64,000 nt of DNA from Cardamine occulta (lineage: Eukaryota; Streptophyta; Magnoliopsida; Brassicales; Brassicaceae), in assembly GCA_028015245.1 (NCBI GenBank), contig CM051364.1, positions 27,750,649 through 27,814,648 of the forward strand, in the 5' to 3' direction. This document shows, piece after piece, positions 60,885-64,000 of the stretch. A model generated the notes under the pieces. The model was given only the letters and a program-made list of their open reading frames with translations. It did not search any database and was not told where the DNA came from. The translations under genes and the position numbers were made by a program. The first letter of the stretch is position 1, and each line of letters opens with the position of its first letter.

Positions 60885-62251
60885 TTTCTTCTAGACCTGA
60901 AAGTGTAGATTATCACAACCATAAACCATTATTATTACAACTGAATTTTCAACACATGTAGTAAACAAGAGATGATGAAGTACACCGTACACGAATCTAA
61001 CTTCAACAACCAGTAACAAAGACATGTAAAGATTCATTATAAAAGCAACAAAAATACAGATTAAATTGCTTTACTAACAACAGATCGCCATAGAAAATTG
61101 AATTATTTCCTGAGGCATCAAAGCTTTACTTAATATTCAACCAATCACAACGCAAACAAATTGGGTGTGAAGAAGCAACTTACAAAACCAATCAGTGAAT
61201 TAGTGAAGTGAAAAGATAATTAGGGGTTTAGGTTCGTAAGAACAAAATTAGTAGAGTTTGAATTCAACAGACAAAAAAAAGTAAGGGTTTGTAGAATCGT
61301 TCTAATTTACACCGGAAGTCCGGAACATACCTTTCTTTGCCGATTCAGAATCAGTGAAGGTCAAACACAGGACTGCAGTTCCAGAATTCAACGGTGGAAA
61401 TTTTTTGTCTTATAATATCTACAAATCATCAGTGAAATTACAAAAATGGGCACACCTTCGATAAGAATCGTTCTCGCTTGCATATGAAAATACCAAAATG
61501 GAACATCTATACATAATAAATAAATTAAAAAAAAAAAAAAACATCTATACATACTATTTGCACGTGTTGTTGAACATTACATTTACAGACGTCCAAAGAT
61601 TATTAACTACTTAGATTGAGTGTAAGTTTTTAAAATTAGGAAATCCTTTATCAATTTTTTTTTTAAATAGGAGTATTATTTTTAATTTTATCAATGATTT
61701 TTTTATAATCAGAGGATCATAATACGATTGCAGACTTTTTTTATATTAATTAATTTTAAACCATTCTGAATTTCTGATCACCTAATTTAAAAAAAAAAAA
61801 AAACACACTCTGATCTCCCAATTATGATCAAAACAGCAAAACTACATCCAGAAAAAACAAATTATAATCAGTATTTTTCATTTATAAGGACTGAGAGTGA
61901 GAGTTTCTTTCCAGCTTTGTAGATTCATAAAACCCATTAAATACAAAATTGTTTACAAAAATAAGCTGCCCTATAGTTTTATATTTACTAGCATTAATTA
62001 GGTCAAGGATAAAGCAAAATATCTTGATTGTAAATTACTACATCAGACGTAGCTTTCTAGACAAGTAAAGTCAAATAAATTGTATCACACAACCAGATCT
62101 ATTTCTTAACCGATTATATTAAACGTCTTAACAAACTGACCCGCCAAAATTACAATAATTAAATTCCATAATCCGAATTATATAAGCTTAAATACAAAAC
62201 ACCATTATTCCGTAATCCATTTTACTTCATTCTTTTTCAGCAAACTTGATC
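60885..62251. other. intergenic, promoters of the DUF1138 and methyltransferase genes
   Basis: Leader and promoter of the minus-strand DUF1138 gene lie at about 60885-61450. A TATATAAGC near 62178 is a plausible TATA box for the plus-strand methyltransferase. No gene is seen. Confidence 0.45.
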
Positions 62252-63163
62252 ATGAAGGAGGATAGGCGTCTTCCTCACAAATTCTTGAAAACCAAGACGG
62301 CGTACTTTATCTTTCTTGTACTAACCTACGCCTTTGGTTACTTCTCAGCCTACTATAATCGTCAACCGCAGCAGCAGCCACCGTCTACGGCGGCGTTGAG
62401 GACCGTCAAGACTACAAAACCTCACGATTGCCCAATCGATAACTTCCGAGTAACGACTCGATGCGGTGATCTTGTTCCGCCGGAATTAATTCGCCAAACA
62501 GTGATCGACCGAATATTTAATGGAACTTCTCCATACACTGATTTCCCGCCACCACACGCCGCAAGATTTCTCAGGCCAAAAAGAATCAAAGGCTGGGGAT
62601 CCTACGGAGCCGTATTCGAGAATCTTATCCGCCGAGTCAAACCTCGGACGATCGTTGAAATTGGAAGTTTCCTCGGCGCGTCGGCGATTCACATGGCTAA
62701 TCTCACGCGCCGACTCGGGCTCGAGGAGACTCAGATTCTCTGTGTCGACGATTTCCGTGGCTGGCCCGGTTTTCGAGACCGGTTTAAGGACGTGGCTTTG
62801 GTAAACGGCGACGTTTTGCTTCTGTACCAATTTCTGCAAAACGTGGTTGGTTCGGAATTTTCCGGTTCGATTTTACCGGTTCCTTTCTCGACTGGTTCAG
62901 CTTTGGAGAAGCTGTGTGAGTGGGGAGTGACGGCGGATCTGGTGGAGATAGACGCGGGTCACGACTTCAATTCGGCTTGGGCGGATATAAACCGGGCGGT
63001 TAGGATACTACGACCCGGAGGAGTTATATTTGGTCACGATTACTTCACGGCGGCGGATAACAGAGGAGTGAGAAGAGCCGTGAAATTGTTCGCACAGATT
63101 AACCGGTTAAAAGTCAAAACCGATGGTCAACATTGGGTTATTGATTCGGTTAATGTAATCTGA
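62252..63163 (+). CDS. membrane-anchored SAM-dependent methyltransferase superfamily protein (At1g01180-type)
   Basis: A single exon gives 303 residues from the ATG at 62252. The N-terminus is a signal-anchor: basic MKEDRRLPHKFLKTK, then a hydrophobic TAYFIFLVLTYAFGYFSAYY (about 17-36). A Rossmann-type domain of the Methyltransf_24 kind follows, with motif I IVEIGSFLGASAIHMA, acidic ILCVDDFRGWPGF, LVEIDAGHDFNSAWADINRA and GGVIFGHDY. It is probably a type II protein in the secretory pathway with a lumenal domain. The substrate is unknown. Confidence 0.92.
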   Translation: MKEDRRLPHKFLKTKTAYFIFLVLTYAFGYFSAYYNRQPQQQPPSTAALRTVKTTKPHDCPIDNFRVTTRCGDLVPPELIRQTVIDRIFNGTSPYTDFPPPHAARFLRPKRIKGWGSYGAVFENLIRRVKPRTIVEIGSFLGASAIHMANLTRRLGLEETQILCVDDFRGWPGFRDRFKDVALVNGDVLLLYQFLQNVVGSEFSGSILPVPFSTGSALEKLCEWGVTADLVEIDAGHDFNSAWADINRAVRILRPGGVIFGHDYFTAADNRGVRRAVKLFAQINRLKVKTDGQHWVIDSVNVI

Positions 63164-64000
63164 TTCCTTTTCAAATTTCATTAGCCGCGGAATTATAATA
63201 CGATGTATAAAAAAAAAAGTGTAATAATAATACTCAATTCATATTTTTTTCGTGTTTTTATACAATAAATGAATTTGAAGTTTTGATTGTATAGTGTTGA
63301 TTGATTAGTACATAGTAGAAATTTATGTTCGTCTAACGTCATATATATAATTTACAAATTTCTAAAAATGTATTATGAAAAATGTTGATTTTTAGAAATC
63401 GTTGAAAGACACGAAAACGCCACATAAACGTGGTCCAGAATACGAAAAGGCCTACTTTTAGGCCCAATCATTTATATATGAAGGCCCGTTATGGCCCGCT
63501 ATAACCTTTATAGATTTGTTTTCTTATGAAAAAATTAGGTATCGGATTGGATCTCCCGGTCCTATCCGTTAGAGGCTTTAGAGGTGTCCATTCCGAGACA
63601 AGTTTTTGGATTTGACCGACATATGTTCGTTTGAGACAGTCTAAATTTATTTTTAAACAAGTTATGATAAAAACATTTTTTGGCATATTAGGTTGTATAT
63701 GATGACAATTAATTCTGTTGTTTCGATTTCAGTAAAACAAAAAAATTTGAATTTAAAACAATCAAACCAAACTTAAACATATTTTGAATAATACTTTTAA
63801 ATACTAATTACCGTTCGTTTCTCATCCTTACTAAACTGAAATAATTAAACATCCCCCTTTTTTTTGGTGAATAAGTTCAGTAGAATATCCGTTTTTGCGA
63901 TAATGCATTAGTTTTTTTTCAATTTGAATAGAAGATCATGTAATCATCTTTTAAATACAAATCAATCATACATTCCCTATACATATAACATTAAAAAGAA
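63164..64000. other. intergenic to the window end
   Basis: 3' flank of the methyltransferase gene. AGGCCCAATC and GGCCCG motifs occur near 63460-63495. No gene is recognised up to the end. Confidence 0.45.

Noticed and set aside
1..64000. tRNA, rRNA or CRISPR features
   Set aside because: No tRNA box A/box B pair, rRNA core or regularly spaced repeat-spacer array was seen; the 220-bp array has no spacers and sits in a eukaryotic transposon.

Overview
This is plant nuclear DNA, AT-rich, with GT-AG introns and long non-coding gaps. The gene order and the proteins match, from memory, the top of Arabidopsis thaliana chromosome 1 from PPA1 (At1g01050) to the methyltransferase At1g01180. The proteins differ from my recollection of A. 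thaliana by scattered substitutions (KCS1 by roughly one residue in twenty), and the PPA1-LHY-UMAMIT interval is much longer. I therefore infer another Arabidopsis or close Brassicaceae relative rather than the Col-0 reference. No alignment was run. Exon borders were read by eye; for the multi-exon genes I summed exon lengths and checked that frames join.

Layout. 1-1900: intergenic, with a fragment of a PI4K-gamma-like kinase gene and an inverted copy of it that together form a long hairpin. 1942-3250 (-): PPA1 inorganic pyrophosphatase with several disabling changes. 4542-7476 (-): the clock gene LHY. 8815-22359 (-): UMAMIT/EamA transporter copy A, whose second intron holds a 10.5-kb Helitron (11273-21805) with Rep/helicase and RPA-like pseudogenes and whose first exon has a stop codon. 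22360-27349: TE-rich spacer with a hAT-like element and a small Helitron. 27350-29849 (-): UMAMIT copy B, intact. 29850-35975: spacer with further small DNA transposons. 35976-37265 (-): chloroplast RNA-binding protein. 37716-39288 (-): plastid pyruvate dehydrogenase E1-alpha. 40397-41181 (-): ribosomal stalk protein P1. 42753-44918 (+): IQD18. 46803-48389 (-): KCS1. 51340-54271 (-): CIPK9. 56414-56707 (+): a small two-helix membrane protein. 57202-58395 (-): PHD-like/Myb-like protein. 58939-60320 (+): GIF2. 60544-60884 (-): DUF1138-type protein with a GC-AG intron. 62252-63163 (+): membrane-anchored SAM methyltransferase.

These are independent eukaryotic genes rather than an operon. The right half (36-64 kb) looks like ordinary conserved gene space. 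Nearly all structural change lies in the left half: the inverted duplication, the decaying PPA1, the UMAMIT tandem duplication with one copy degenerating, and the Helitron, hAT-like and MITE insertions. The most interesting candidate is the hairpin at about 831-1037, which has the structure expected of a newly born MIRNA or hairpin-siRNA locus made from a protein-coding gene.
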